A program made the position numbers and the translations under genes. From positions 496,001-560,000 of the forward strand of contig LT598458.1 of the NCBI GenBank assembly GCA_900074725.1: a DNA stretch of 64,000 nucleotides, read 5' to 3'. The notes under the pieces were generated by a model. That model was not told the DNA's origin and did not search any database. It was given only the letters and a program-made list of their open reading frames with translations. Of the stretch, positions 1 to 14,454 are shown one piece after another (the stretch's first letter is position 1; each line of letters begins with the position of its first letter). This stretch comes from Lachancea dasiensis (taxonomy: Eukaryota; Ascomycota; Saccharomycetes; Saccharomycetales; Saccharomycetaceae).

Positions 1-2283
1 TCTGTGAAGTTCAAGAAGCACAGGAATAACGTTGTCAAGCTCGCCGTTCGATCCTTGCAGGATAGGTCTTCTCTAGTGAGGAGGAACGCAGTTAAACTAC
101 TGACCAAACTTTTGTTGACGCACCAATTTGATGCTCTTCATGGAACTCAACTGGGCTTATCTATATGGGAAGGTCGCCTCAACAGTGCAGAAGCACTGTG
201 GAACGAAACGATGGGCGCCTCCCTAGAGTCTCAAAGAAGTACGTTAGACGAATTGATAGAAAAAAGCATACGAGAGGACGATGACAATGGCTCCTCCAGC
301 GAGGATGACGAACGGCAAATATCAAGATTAGAGCGGGAAGCCGAAGATCTCCCTACAACCAACGCAAATGCCGCTTTCAAGATGAAGCTGACCATTCAAT
401 ATTACAAAGATGCTATAGCTTTCATCAAATGCATTCATGAAGGAATCCGCCAATCCTGTCAACTTTTACTCTCTAGAAATCGTAATGAGGTACTGGAGAT
501 CATGGATTTTTTGGTATTGACTGATGCTTACAGTATAGAGTTGAGTTCTATTGGAGTTCGCAAGATGCTACATTTGGTGTGGATGAAAGGAACAAACGAG
601 GAGGGGACGAGTATTGTGTCGCATCTTATATCAAGCTATTACCAGTTATTTTTGACGCCACCAGATGGTTCAAACTTTAAAGAAAAGGCGGCGTACATCG
701 CCACCAATCTGATTCATATGACCGAAAATACATCGGCAGCCGATCTAGCTTCCTTGGAGAAGCTGCTGGGCCTCATATATCAAGCTAATTACATTGATCA
801 GGATGCTATCAATGTCCTGTGGGCATTTTATAATTCAAGCGCCTGCGGTACAGGAAAAATCAACACGAAAAAGATCCATGGATCCATCATCGTACTCGGA
901 ATGCTCTCCCTGGCCGATCATACTATAGCGCAGAAGGGTTTAGACTCGTTGCTAAACGTAGGACTCGGTGAACCGGGGACTAAAGACCTTGTTTTGTTGA
1001 AGTATTCATGTATTGCTCTTCAGCGAATCATCCCTAAAGGATCCAGCGCCATCTTCTCTGGAATAGCCAATGAGAAATTGGTAGTGCAAAAACTACATGC
1101 ACGCATTATCGATAATGTGCGCGATCCCGAATTCTATCCTGCTTGCGAGGAAGCTATAAAGGCACTATTCACCATTTCCACTTCTCCTGACACTGTGGCG
1201 ACGGACATAGTGAGGGAAAAAACCATGATAACGTTCGGAAAGAAAGAAAGTGACGACCTCACCACGTACACGGTTTCCCGGACAGCTTCTTTAGCTCAAT
1301 TACTCTTCATCATTGGTCATATCGCGATCAGTACGATCGTTTACGTCGAAAAGTGTGAGGCAGAATTCAAGAAGCGGAAGATTGAAGCTGAGGCTAAAAG
1401 CGCTTCTGGACCAAATTCTCATGAACCCAACGTTGCCGAAGAACGACAGCAAGAACTTGAGATGATTGGCGGTACCAACGAGGATGATTTTGCTGACGCT
1501 GTTAATTTTGTAAAAGAGAATGAACTGCTATTTGGCGACTTCTCCTTGCTGGCAAAGTTCGGACCCTTGGTTGAAGAAGTTGTTTCAAATAGTGCTAAAT
1601 TTTCCGACGCAATGCTTCAAAGAACGGCGTTACTTTGTCTAGCAAAATTCATGTGTGTTTCATCGAAGTACTGCGAGAAAAATCTACCACTTTTAATAAC
1701 CATCTTAGAAAAATCACCCGATCCGATTATTCGTTCCAATGCCATTCTTGGTCTAGGAGATATGGCCGTTTGCTTCAACAACTTGGTAGACGAAAACACA
1801 GAGTTTCTTTACCGTCACCTACATGACGAAGATTTGATGGTCCAAAAGACTTGTTTGATGACAGTGACGTTTTTAATTCTTGCGGGACAGGTAAAGGTAA
1901 AAGGTCAGTTAGGACAGATGGCAAAATGTCTAGAGAATACAGACCAAGGAATTAGCGATATGTGCAAGCTATTTTTCACTGAATTGGCTACCAAAGATAA
2001 TGCTATATACAATGGGTTTATTGACATGTTCAGTAGTCTCTCGAAAGATGAGGATTTGGAGCGTGGTTCCTTCAAGCGAATTCTGAAATTTTTGCTCACA
2101 TTCATTGACAAAGAGAAACATCAAAGGCAGCTCAGTGAGAAACTGCTCGTGCGTTTGCAAAAGTCGCAAACCCAAAAAGAGTGGGATGATGTCGCATTTG
2201 TTCTAAACAGTTTACCGGCCAAGTCTGAAAGAGTTGGGGGGCTATTAGCGGAGGGCTTCAAAATTGTTGCCGCAAGAGATTGA
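1..2283 (+). CDS. YCS4: Condensin subunit Ycs4 (CAP-D2/Cnd1), 3' part only
   Basis: The reading frame is open from the first base of the window, so the N-terminal part lies outside; about 760 C-terminal residues are visible against roughly 1176 in S. cerevisiae Ycs4. The protein is the HEAT-repeat condensin I subunit that helps the Smc2/Smc4 ring compact mitotic chromosomes and the rDNA. Visible are an acidic linker around visible residues 90-105, then helical HEAT-like repeats, and between about 500 and 700 the conserved Cnd1 block with the motif NAILGLGDMAV. The GTG near base 4 is an internal codon, not a start. The gene converges on HEM15 with under 90 bases between the stops. Family assignment is firm and is supported by its place beside YLR271W and YLR270W homologues. 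Confidence 0.93.
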   Translation, partial: SVKFKKHRNNVVKLAVRSLQDRSSLVRRNAVKLLTKLLLTHQFDALHGTQLGLSIWEGRLNSAEALWNETMGASLESQRSTLDELIEKSIREDDDNGSSSEDDERQISRLEREAEDLPTTNANAAFKMKLTIQYYKDAIAFIKCIHEGIRQSCQLLLSRNRNEVLEIMDFLVLTDAYSIELSSIGVRKMLHLVWMKGTNEEGTSIVSHLISSYYQLFLTPPDGSNFKEKAAYIATNLIHMTENTSAADLASLEKLLGLIYQANYIDQDAINVLWAFYNSSACGTGKINTKKIHGSIIVLGMLSLADHTIAQKGLDSLLNVGLGEPGTKDLVLLKYSCIALQRIIPKGSSAIFSGIANEKLVVQKLHARIIDNVRDPEFYPACEEAIKALFTISTSPDTVATDIVREKTMITFGKKESDDLTTYTVSRTASLAQLLFIIGHIAISTIVYVEKCEAEFKKRKIEAEAKSASGPNSHEPNVAEERQQELEMIGGTNEDDFADAVNFVKENELLFGDFSLLAKFGPLVEEVVSNSAKFSDAMLQRTALLCLAKFMCVSSKYCEKNLPLLITILEKSPDPIIRSNAILGLGDMAVCFNNLVDENTEFLYRHLHDEDLMVQKTCLMTVTFLILAGQVKVKGQLGQMAKCLENTDQGISDMCKLFFTELATKDNAIYNGFIDMFSSLSKDEDLERGSFKRILKFLLTFIDKEKHQRQLSEKLLVRLQKSQTQKEWDDVAFVLNSLPAKSERVGGLLAEGFKIVAARD

Positions 2284-2369
2284 TCTATACTTTAATTATG
2301 CCTGGTACTTAACTTTTCAGAGAAATCTCTGTTTTAATCAACATTCTGAGCGATGGTAACACGAGAGTT

Positions 2370-4412
<2,043 letters not shown>

Positions 4413-6233
4413 ATGGGAAACCCGATTGAGTCCAGAGTTCTGGAGCTAGCTGCCAAGACGGGTCTTGACGAAGTGACGTTGAAACTGGCCATATGTCTAT
4501 TTTCGTCATTCCCCTTCAATGCTATCCTCAAACGCTTGCCCGACGGTAATTTGACTCTGAAATGCTGGTATATAGTCGGTGTGTCTGCATTTTACTTGTT
4601 TGGAGTGCTGAACATCTTCACCGGTTTCCGCACGCTGTTTTTGAGCACTATGTTCACGTATGTGATCTCGAGGTTTTACCGGTCCCGGTTCATGCCTTAC
4701 CTCAATTTCGTGGTTGTGATGGCCCATTTGGCGATCAATCATCTCGGGGTTCAGTTTCTTTCTACACCAGACCCTTCTAGCCTTGACATAACGGGGGCAC
4801 AGATGGTGCTGGTGATGAAGCTAACTGCTTTCGCATGGTCGTACCACGATGGCGTGGATCGGAAGGACAGTGAACTTTCGGACTACCAGAGGGCCCGTGC
4901 CATCAAGAAACACCCCTCGTTGCTAAGTTTCTTGGCTTATGCGTTCTTCTACCCTTCTTTATTTACGGGACCAAGTTTCGATTTTGCGGATTTTGAATCA
5001 TGGCTTAATTGCGAAGTTTTCCGCGATCTTCCCGATGCTAGGAAACCAAAACGTAGATGGACTACTAAAGACTCAAACTTACGACGCCAAATCCCCAAAT
5101 GTGGGAGGCTCGTCTTGTGGAGAGTTGTCCAAGGTATTTTTTGGATCACTCTTTCAACACTCCTTCCTAACTATATCTCCAGGGAATATATGGAAACACC
5201 TGCATATGCTCAGAAATCGTTTTTATACAAGATCCATTACCTAGTGCTGTTGAGCTTCACTTTCCGACTCAAGTACTATGCCGCTTGGACAATGTCTGAG
5301 GCTTCCTGCATCCTATGTGGCCTGGGCTACAATGGTTACGATCCAAAGACCAAGCAAATTCGCTGGGATAGAGTTCGGAATATCAACATTTGGAAATTTG
5401 AGACGGCCTCGAACACGCATGGAAGTCTAGAGGCTTGGAACATGAATACCAATAAGTGGTTAAAAAATTACGTTTATCTGAGAGTTGCCAAACCGGGTTC
5501 CAAGCCCGGGTTTCGCAGTACTCTGTTCACTTTCCTGACTTCGGCGTTTTGGCACGGTACTAGACCTGGCTATTACCTAAGTTTCGCCACTGGAGCCTTA
5601 TATCAATCATGCGGGAAAATCTTCAGACGCAACCTTCGTCCTTTGTTTTTGAATGCCGATGGCGAACCTCTCCCATCCAAGATCCTATATGATATTATCT
5701 GCTTTTATGTCACAAAACTCTCTTTCGGTTATCTCGTGCAACCCTTCGTTCTTTTGGATCTTCCTTTGTCTTGGGCATGTTGGCGTTCAGTTCACTTCTA
5801 CATTCATCTCGGAATCCTTGTAACCTTCCTGATATTTAAGGGGCCGTTCTCCAGGCCCGTCATTAAATTCTTCAAGTCCAAACAACCAGCTGCCGTTGCT
5901 CAAAAGAAGCAGAAAGATGAACTAGAGGACGCTGGGCCATTGGGAGAAATTGCAAAAGCTAAAAGATTATATGAGCAACGTGAGGCCAAAACAGAAATGC
6001 AACTTGGTATATCTGGAGCTGATTTCGATGAATTTGATTTTGGAGAGGCCAAGCGCGAATTCGCGGAATTCTTTGAGTCTTACGAAAAGTGGAGAGCCGA
6101 TAAGGGCCTTGAAATTGAGGAACACAATTTACAAAGAGCTTTCCAAAACTTTAAGCAGGAACTGTCGTCGGGTCAGCCCAGAAGGATGAGCTTTAGCGTT
6201 TATGACCCCCGGCCCGCAAAGAAAGAGGAATAA
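4413..6233 (+). CDS. ALE1: Lysophospholipid acyltransferase (MBOAT family)
   Basis: Acylates lysophospholipids, chiefly lyso-PE and lyso-PC, in the Lands cycle in the ER membrane. The frame is open from a GTG at 4404, but the first ATG is at 4413, giving MGNPIESRV and 606 residues (619 in S. cerevisiae Ale1). Multiple hydrophobic segments span roughly residues 15-480. The MBOAT signature includes the asparagine motif WNMNTNKWLK at about 342-351 and the catalytic histidine in SAFWHGTRPG (His about 381). The last 130 residues form a charged, probably coiled-coil cytosolic tail ending without a KKXX signal, though lysines and glutamates are abundant. Position between HEM15 and MED4 matches YOR175C. 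Confidence 0.95.
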   Translation: MGNPIESRVLELAAKTGLDEVTLKLAICLFSSFPFNAILKRLPDGNLTLKCWYIVGVSAFYLFGVLNIFTGFRTLFLSTMFTYVISRFYRSRFMPYLNFVVVMAHLAINHLGVQFLSTPDPSSLDITGAQMVLVMKLTAFAWSYHDGVDRKDSELSDYQRARAIKKHPSLLSFLAYAFFYPSLFTGPSFDFADFESWLNCEVFRDLPDARKPKRRWTTKDSNLRRQIPKCGRLVLWRVVQGIFWITLSTLLPNYISREYMETPAYAQKSFLYKIHYLVLLSFTFRLKYYAAWTMSEASCILCGLGYNGYDPKTKQIRWDRVRNINIWKFETASNTHGSLEAWNMNTNKWLKNYVYLRVAKPGSKPGFRSTLFTFLTSAFWHGTRPGYYLSFATGALYQSCGKIFRRNLRPLFLNADGEPLPSKILYDIICFYVTKLSFGYLVQPFVLLDLPLSWACWRSVHFYIHLGILVTFLIFKGPFSRPVIKFFKSKQPAAVAQKKQKDELEDAGPLGEIAKAKRLYEQREAKTEMQLGISGADFDEFDFGEAKREFAEFFESYEKWRADKGLEIEEHNLQRAFQNFKQELSSGQPRRMSFSVYDPRPAKKEE

Positions 6234-6314
6234 CTGTACGTTGAGTCTCATAGGCCCAAAACGAAATTGCATTAGCACATTATCATTAGTATATTATTTA
6301 GAGTTTTGAATATG

Positions 6315-7079
6315 TTAAAACTCTTCCCCCAAGAGGTCTAAGTCCAAGTCTATGTCTTCATCAGGCTTTTCCTCGGATTCTTGGGCCCTCGTGCCACCGT
6401 TGAACTCATAAGAAGCTCTTCTACTTAGCTCCTCTCTATTTTCTCCTATCTGGCTCTCCTCAGCAGGTTCAGGTTTCTTTTCTTCATCACCTTTGGCTTC
6501 TGTAGCGCTCTGAACTTCTTCTGCGGCACGGAGAGAAGCTATTGCCAGCATGCCTCTTCTCATTGCATCTTCAGCAGGCCACACAAAATTATTGGGACCC
6601 ACAGTTCCTTTATCGAAGGTTGGTGGAACGTGGGTAAATTTGGCCAATTTCATAGCGTAATCAAGTAAAACATTTGTAAATACCTTTTCTCGCTGTTTCA
6701 GCATAGTAGCGCGCTCAAATTCTACCTGTTCCAACATTGGCAGGGTATTTAGTTCATCGTGGCATTCCGTCAGCACTTCCAAGACTTTGGCGGTCTTGGC
6801 ATCTGTTTCTCTGTGTTCCGCCTCTAGTTTTTTGGCCCGTCCATCAATAGCATCATATTCTCGAAGGGCCTTCACCGTCTCAGATAGTTTTTGATCCACC
6901 TTCATCAAATCTCTAGCAATCTGCATATCCGGCTGGAACTTATCCACCGATGCCACCAGGCGGCCCAGCGTATCTTCATACTCGCATATGTCATTATAAA
7001 TCCGCGTTCTTAAAAGTGGGTTTTCTATAGAACCTGGACGATCTATTCCGGAGCTCTTTAGTGTGCCAGCCGCACTCAT
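6315..7079 (-). CDS. MED4: Mediator complex subunit 4
   Basis: Subunit of the Mediator middle module, which bridges transcription factors and RNA polymerase II. The product has 254 residues against 284 in S. cerevisiae. A long coiled-coil spans about residues 25-140. The conserved signature ECHDELNTLPMLEQVEFE sits in its second half, followed by VPPTFDKGTVGPNNFVWPAEDAMRRGML, written here only to name the block; key words are PPTFDKG and WPAEDAMRRG. The C-terminus is acidic and ends in a DLDLDLLGEEF-type tail, as in S. cerevisiae. It converges with ALE1 across 81 bases and is the YOR174W orthologue in conserved order. Confidence 0.95.
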   Translation of the reverse strand: MSAAGTLKSSGIDRPGSIENPLLRTRIYNDICEYEDTLGRLVASVDKFQPDMQIARDLMKVDQKLSETVKALREYDAIDGRAKKLEAEHRETDAKTAKVLEVLTECHDELNTLPMLEQVEFERATMLKQREKVFTNVLLDYAMKLAKFTHVPPTFDKGTVGPNNFVWPAEDAMRRGMLAIASLRAAEEVQSATEAKGDEEKKPEPAEESQIGENREELSRRASYEFNGGTRAQESEEKPDEDIDLDLDLLGEEF

Positions 7080-7324
7080 TCAGAATGAATCAGAGATCTC
7101 CGTTGGAATAGTAAAGGCTCAAGTTAAAACGATTAAGCCTTATCGAGTGGCTTCATCTTTCCGGTGTTGACCTTGCAGCTACTTGCTCATTTAGTTCCAG
7201 GTGATAAGGTACTTCTATACGGCTCATCACTCGGCTTGGCCATGACCATGATCCAGTCTGAATTGTCGAATAGGTAGTTGACAGTTTTGCAGCTCTCATT
7301 CCTTTGACCCAACTGACAATTTGG

Positions 7325-8278
7325 TTATATGTGGTCCTCTTTCGATGGTCCCGGACAGTTTCCAAATAGCTCTTCTTCACTTGAGAACTGTGCTCCACAA
7401 TAAAAACAATAAAAGTACTCAGTTCTTAAATGCGTTTGAATGCCCAAAACTTGCTGATCAAGCGTTAGTCCTTCGTAAATCTGTAGTTCTTTGTCTTCCT
7501 CCTTTGAGCCATCGCTGGAATGCAAAGTGTTGTATAATGGATCAGATTGTCCCCGATCTGGAGGACCACTAAGAAGCGATGAGTCTGCATCAGTAGCATG
7601 AAATTCTTCTGCTTTCTGTGAGATAAAAGAAGACTTTTCTTCATCTTCCTTGTGACTCCACTTTTCGTCCAAATTCATGACATATCTTCTCCACAGACAA
7701 TTGAAATTACGAGGATCACTTAGTTCGGAGAAGCGTTCAACGTCCCCGCTAAGCTCGAAAGCCATTTTTTGCATTCTTCGTAGAGTAGAGAGGTTTTCCG
7801 CACGCTGTTTTTCAGCTCGAATTTGGTGCTTGTAAGCATCCTCATTAATACTGCTTGAATCGCTGTGAGATGCGAGTGGTCTCGAAACTCGGATCCCACC
7901 ATGTCCTCGTGAGCGATTGATCGATATAGGTTCTCGAAGCGCAGACTCGCCACCTCTGCCAAGTGTTCCACCTAGTTTGAAACCCATTTTGCTCATCATA
8001 GCAAACCCCTTGGGAAGAACCTCGGCTGCAGAATCCTGGTCAACTTGAGTTTTCCGACGTTTTGATTGTAAACCTGATTGAAGGTGAGAGTCGTCTGGTA
8101 TGTGCATTTTCATGTAATCATCTTCCTCATCTTGCTCGTTTTGCTCTTCCACTTCCTCTTTCTCTAGCTCTCGCTCATTTTCTTCAACATCTGAGCACCT
8201 GTCTTGCTGCTCCTCCTCATCTCCTGCAGCTTCCCCTTTATCGAGCTTCACTTCAGGCGGCCGTTTCCGATCGATCAT
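7325..8278 (-). CDS. CMG1: G-patch protein of the YLR271W (Cmg1) type
   Basis: Nuclear G-patch protein; such proteins usually activate DEAH-box RNA helicases. The frame extends to a TTG at 8287, but the first ATG is at 8278 (MIDRKRPPEV), giving 317 residues. The N-terminal 70 residues are strongly acidic. The G-patch starts near residue 90 with MSKMGFKLGGTLGRGG, and the C-terminus has the DUF4187-type zinc-binding-like end with FYCFYCG and NCPGPSKEDH. The S. cerevisiae homologue is somewhat shorter. Orthology is based on domain order and on its place between YLR272C and YLR270W homologues. The precise target helicase is not shown by the sequence. Confidence 0.85.
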   Translation of the reverse strand: MIDRKRPPEVKLDKGEAAGDEEEQQDRCSDVEENERELEKEEVEEQNEQDEEDDYMKMHIPDDSHLQSGLQSKRRKTQVDQDSAAEVLPKGFAMMSKMGFKLGGTLGRGGESALREPISINRSRGHGGIRVSRPLASHSDSSSINEDAYKHQIRAEKQRAENLSTLRRMQKMAFELSGDVERFSELSDPRNFNCLWRRYVMNLDEKWSHKEDEEKSSFISQKAEEFHATDADSSLLSGPPDRGQSDPLYNTLHSSDGSKEEDKELQIYEGLTLDQQVLGIQTHLRTEYFYCFYCGAQFSSEEELFGNCPGPSKEDHI

Positions 8279-8532
8279 GTTCAGCAACGTTCTTCAATCC
8301 TCACGCTTGAGTAAGATACATTTAATTTAGCCACCTGAGCTTCCCGTACTTACTTTTAGTTATCAATATCTAAGGAAATGTAAATGTATTTATGAAAACC
8401 ATGGGAGATCTTCAATTTTTAGCAGACCACTGAGTCCAAAGTCATAGTATCGCTCTCTGATGGTGAGTTCCCCTACTTAAATGCGAAGAGGGCCATCGCC
8501 AAATGTGAGAGCATCGATGAAGCTGAGCAAAC

Positions 8533-10587
<2,055 letters not shown>

Positions 10588-11283
10588 TCAAAAACACAAA
10601 AAAAAGGCGACTATCGCGATGGGCGCATACTGGCTGATCAGTAGGTCAAAGTTGATTTTCTGGGCCGATCTGCGGTACTTTTTCGAGCTCTGCTTCAAAG
10701 AGGCACTCATATCGCTCATCTTGTCGAGCGAGTCCCCGCGGTACAGCAAGTCCTCGATATTCTTGGTCATGATCTGTTTGACCCCACTCAAGTCTTGGTT
10801 CAGCTGGTCTAGATTGTTCTGAACTCGTCTATCGCTGTACAGTTTTTTCGTCTTCTGTAGGAAGTTGTCGAATGTGACAAAGGCATACGGGCGTACCGAG
10901 GGTTTGTGGTACTCATTTCCGTAAGAGTGCTCAAATTCTTGTGCAACTTCCTTCAGGTACGAGAAGGCAAGGTTTCTCGGATAACCTTGCTCCACGATCA
11001 CGAAATATGCCACCGCGTTTTCGCGGACGTAGTGTATTTCGAAACTTCCGCTTTCCAGGGTGGCTTCATTGGCAGAAGTGGGTGTCAGTCTGGACACCAG
11101 TACTTTCACCTTTTTACGCTGTTCGGATAGTTGGGGATCAGTGTCGTCGTCAACAGACGAACAAAGCGGAAGAGCTGATGTTGGAAGTTAGTATTCGGCA
11201 AAACTAAAAGGCACCATAAGTCCAAGCAACACCGCTGAGGACTACATACCGTCGTCTCTAAAAATAAGCGTTGATTTGATCAT
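10588..11283 (-). CDS. SEC22: R-SNARE Sec22, two exons, 3' end apparently frameshifted
   Basis: Longin-type R-SNARE for ER-Golgi transport in both directions. Exon 1 is 11250-11283 (MIKSTLIFRDD and one base of the next codon) and exon 2 is 10588-11174; together they encode 206 residues. The intron between them has consensus signals and is listed separately. Without splicing the frame stops two codons after the junction. The longin domain covers about residues 1-125, the SNARE motif about 130-190 with the arginine of the zero layer in LLYRGDSLDKM, and the C-terminal membrane anchor follows. The anchor is cut short: it ends AFFLCF where S. cerevisiae has a full tail. A run of eight A (10598-10605, plus strand) is the cause; nine would restore a 214-residue protein, exactly the S. 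cerevisiae length. A sequencing error is the likeliest explanation. Confidence 0.9.
11175..11249 (-). other. SEC22: Spliceosomal intron in SEC22 (75 nt)
   Basis: On the minus strand the intron begins with GTATGT (11244-11249), contains the perfect yeast branch-point word TACTAAC (11187-11193) and ends with ATCAG, the final G at 11175. The distance from branch-point word to 3' splice site is 12 nt. Splicing joins exon 1 of 34 nt to the longin domain in phase and recovers the conserved N-terminus. S. cerevisiae SEC22 is annotated without an intron, so this intron was either lost there or gained here. Confidence 0.9.
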
Positions 11284-13004
11284 CTAAAAGGATTTGGCAA
11301 TCGGGCCCGCGGTTTCGGCGATCGGTAGCAGCAAGTCCACTAGCTTTACATATATTGCACACAGTATTTGAGCCTACTAATTTAATGCCTTCAAACGAAA
11401 GTTGGTTTCTCTGGAGTGAATCCGAGTAATGCACCAAACTGTGAACTATTGAGAAGCACTACATGGGCTTATCCGAGTTTCCGGCTTGTAATACCTCTTA
11501 TTCTCTACCATTGATACGCGGTGATCTACAGGCTCCTTCATTATTCTCTCGGAAAACTCTAAGCGCATTCGCAACAGCGTGAGAACTACTGGTCATTGCA
11601 GCGTCTTAAAATGCTTGTGGCCTCCAGTTCCACCGGATGTTACGGTACCCCAGTCAGGATAAGCTTCAAAGACCACGTAGGTTTCTATCGACTGGCTGAC
11701 GGCCTCCATTCTGTGGTTGTGGGTCCTCTACCACATCTGCCGTTTGAATTTGGGATCAAGCCTGCGAGAGCTTGAATTCTCAATGTATTGGTATAATCGT
11801 ACTGAATGGCATCTAGCAACTGACTGTTCCAGAGTAGCTAACTTGAAGAGTAGACTCAAGTAGCCGATCCGGGCCACGAGTGTATTCCGAATATTGTGAT
11901 AAAGTTTATGAGTTCTACTCTTTTTTCCCCGGGTGTTATGGGCAGCGCCAGTGAGCTTTTGTCGATCAGGCCATGAGCGATGGTCCAGTTCGTCTCAGGT
12001 TTGATGCTTTGCTAAGACATTGTCATATTTGCCGCTGAAATACAATGTAAGATCAATTAATGCGAACCTACTAGTGATTGTGCTCGGCTTCCGGTCATCA
12101 TGCTTGCTTAGTCCTGTGACCTGGTAATGTCAATACTCGGCTTCAGATGGAATTTCAAGAACATTTGAGGTGTAGCCTTGACATGCAATTCAAGTATAAT
12201 CAACTAGTGGACACAGCTCATTAGTTGCTTGCTAGTTGTAGGAAGGGAGAACCGGACGTGATTCGATCTGTTGGAGCGAGTCAGCGTCGGCAGTAGTTAA
12301 CTTTCTGAATTGTTGGCTCACTTTTTTTATAGCCATCGTGTATAATATTGTGAGAAACTGAAACTAAATCCGAAGCTTGCAAACTGACCTATGGTTTTCT
12401 TTCTATGATTACTTGGGCTATGAGTCTGGTCCATATCGAAGACTTATAGCATAGCCGGTCTTTTAACAAAGTTCTGACGGCAATAATCTGGGGCAATTTG
12501 GGCTTGATAATCCAACAATTTCCTCCAACGAATGATTTGCTAGACTGTTGGAAAACTGAAACGGCTGGCCAGGGCATTTCTGTGTAATCTCTGCTCCTCT
12601 AAATATCCCATCGTTGCAAATTCTTGTTTTACTGACGCCGCAAGTGTTCCTTTGTTTTTTACTGACACCAGGTAGATTTCCACCATTATGTAACTCGATG
12701 CTATTCAAACCGCTGCTAGATCAGCACCAGTCGGTAGTTATAACGCTGTTCTGATTGTCGTAAGCGACAAGTGCATTCCCAGTACAGAACTACTACGACT
12801 CCTCAGTGGTCACGGACTATAAAGGATCCAGATAAAAGCGCTGGTTGTCCATGAAGCTCGTGATGTGACCTCTTACAAGCCTACATGTACTCATAATCGT
12901 TTTAGCGGTTGCCTAATGAATTCCTCAGAAGAGTTCTCCAAGTATACTCGACGGGCTTGCCTCGATAAAATATGTTCCACTAGCAGATCCTGAGAATCTC
13001 GTTT

Positions 13005-13229
13005 TCAATGCTTCGACGAACTCTTATTAAGGCACAGGAAACGCGTGAGAAAGGATGCACATCTCCAGTACACGTCAAGTGCAGAGAGTGTCAGCTCACC
13101 GCTGCCACGAGGATGCGAGATGTCGGTGCCAAGTTTTAAGAGTAGGTTCCCTTGCTCCTCAGATAATACATAGTGAAATGTTATTGGCGTCACTGAAAGG
13201 GCAAATGCTGTTACAAGCGTAAACCGCAT
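13005..13229 (-). CDS. Small open frame with signal-peptide-like N-terminus, doubtful
   Basis: ATG-initiated, 74 codons. The N-terminus MRFTLVTAFALSVTPI is basic then hydrophobic, like a secretion signal. The following LSEEQGNLLLKLGTDIS is faintly reminiscent of the LSQSDERVNLVELGVYVS start of mature seripauperins (Pau/Tir/Dan), but the rest does not follow that family. It lies in the gene-poor region. It may be a relic, a small secreted protein or chance; I favour relic or chance. Confidence 0.15.
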   Translation of the reverse strand: MRFTLVTAFALSVTPITFHYVLSEEQGNLLLKLGTDISHPRGSGELTLSALDVYWRCASFLTRFLCLNKSSSKH

Positions 13230-14448
13230 CTATAGCACAAGGTCGATAACACTCCAGGAGGTTGGAAAGTCTCCAACATGTGGCAGGCAAACGGGGATGT
13301 GAGGGCGATGCGCGACGTCAAAGAAGGAAATGCCCTGGAAGTCCAAGCATCAAGTATGGGCACCTAAATACGTTTCTCATTCCAGGGTCTTGATTTTGTA
13401 TTGAATTAATCAACCCCGTCTTTGATGAAGAGCATCCCTCGACACTTGCGTGGGTTTGTCGTTCAGCTCAAGTTGCCCGCTGGCTGCGTTGTCGGCAAAG
13501 TGAGCTATACATTGGCGTCGCTTAAAATTGCATAAGTCAGTCGAGGCTTCTTCGGGTGGGAGTCGCCGTTCCTTGTCCAGTACAGATATTTTGGAAAAAT
13601 CAGTGTACTAATGGACAGTCCAGCATTCGGTGATGTCGCGCCAGCAACTCTCTAAACTTGGACAACAATGATCACCGCTTTCGCCTCTTCCTCACAACAC
13701 CCTCCCGGACGGTGTTTCTCTTTTTCTCTGCGTACTGACAATGCGGGTCGCGTACTGTGGTCAAGCAATCAAGAAACACACCCATTGGTGCAAAGAAACG
13801 CATTCTCCGTACGGCAAGTTTCGGCCAATATAATATGAGCGGCAGGCAGAATAGTCATAATAGCGAGACTAATGGCGACGTTCCGGTTTTTAGAAAAGAT
13901 AGCGGCGGCGCTCGTGGGTGTGCATAGCGTTGCTTAGAGCAGTAAATGCTCTTCGATCAAAGCCAAAATCGCATTAGGATACCCTGGCCTGGGTGTCAGA
14001 AGAGCATTTAATATCGGGTGAATACCAAAGTTCCATATTTGAGCTGATGCTTTCGAAGCTGGGCCAGCAGCAAAGTCCAGAAAAAGCCTCCTGAAGGAGA
14101 TACAATATTATAACAGGGCGGATAAAATTTCCACGCTACCGGTTCCGATTTTCAGTCATTTCGGTATGCAACAGAAGATGTCAAAAACTCCTTGGCATAC
14201 ACAAGAAAGCCGAAATTACAGATCTCAGCCTCGAGCCTTCATAGGCCGATGCTACTCATCGCAAACGCTTGCATAACCCCCCATTGCAGATACTAAGCGA
14301 CTGTGGTTCGGGTCACTTTGTACCACGTTGAATTTTCTTCCGCAGGTGTCATCAGCTGTACATTCCCTTCTTGCCTAGAGGCTTGGCATGCAGTGTAATT
14401 AGTGCACCTGCCTTGGCCGAACAAAACAAAACAAGAGATAGAACAGAA

Positions 14449-14454
14449 TATAAA
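14449..14454 (+). promoter_or_regulatory. TATA box of the CREG-like gene
   Basis: TATAAA lies 79 bases before the ATG at 14533, a normal yeast spacing, in an A-rich stretch. It supports transcription of this gene. Confidence 0.55.

Noticed and set aside
7153-7398. 81-codon minus-strand frame overlapping the CMG1 3' end
   Set aside because: It overlaps conserved CMG1 C-terminal codons in another frame and has no recognised similarity.
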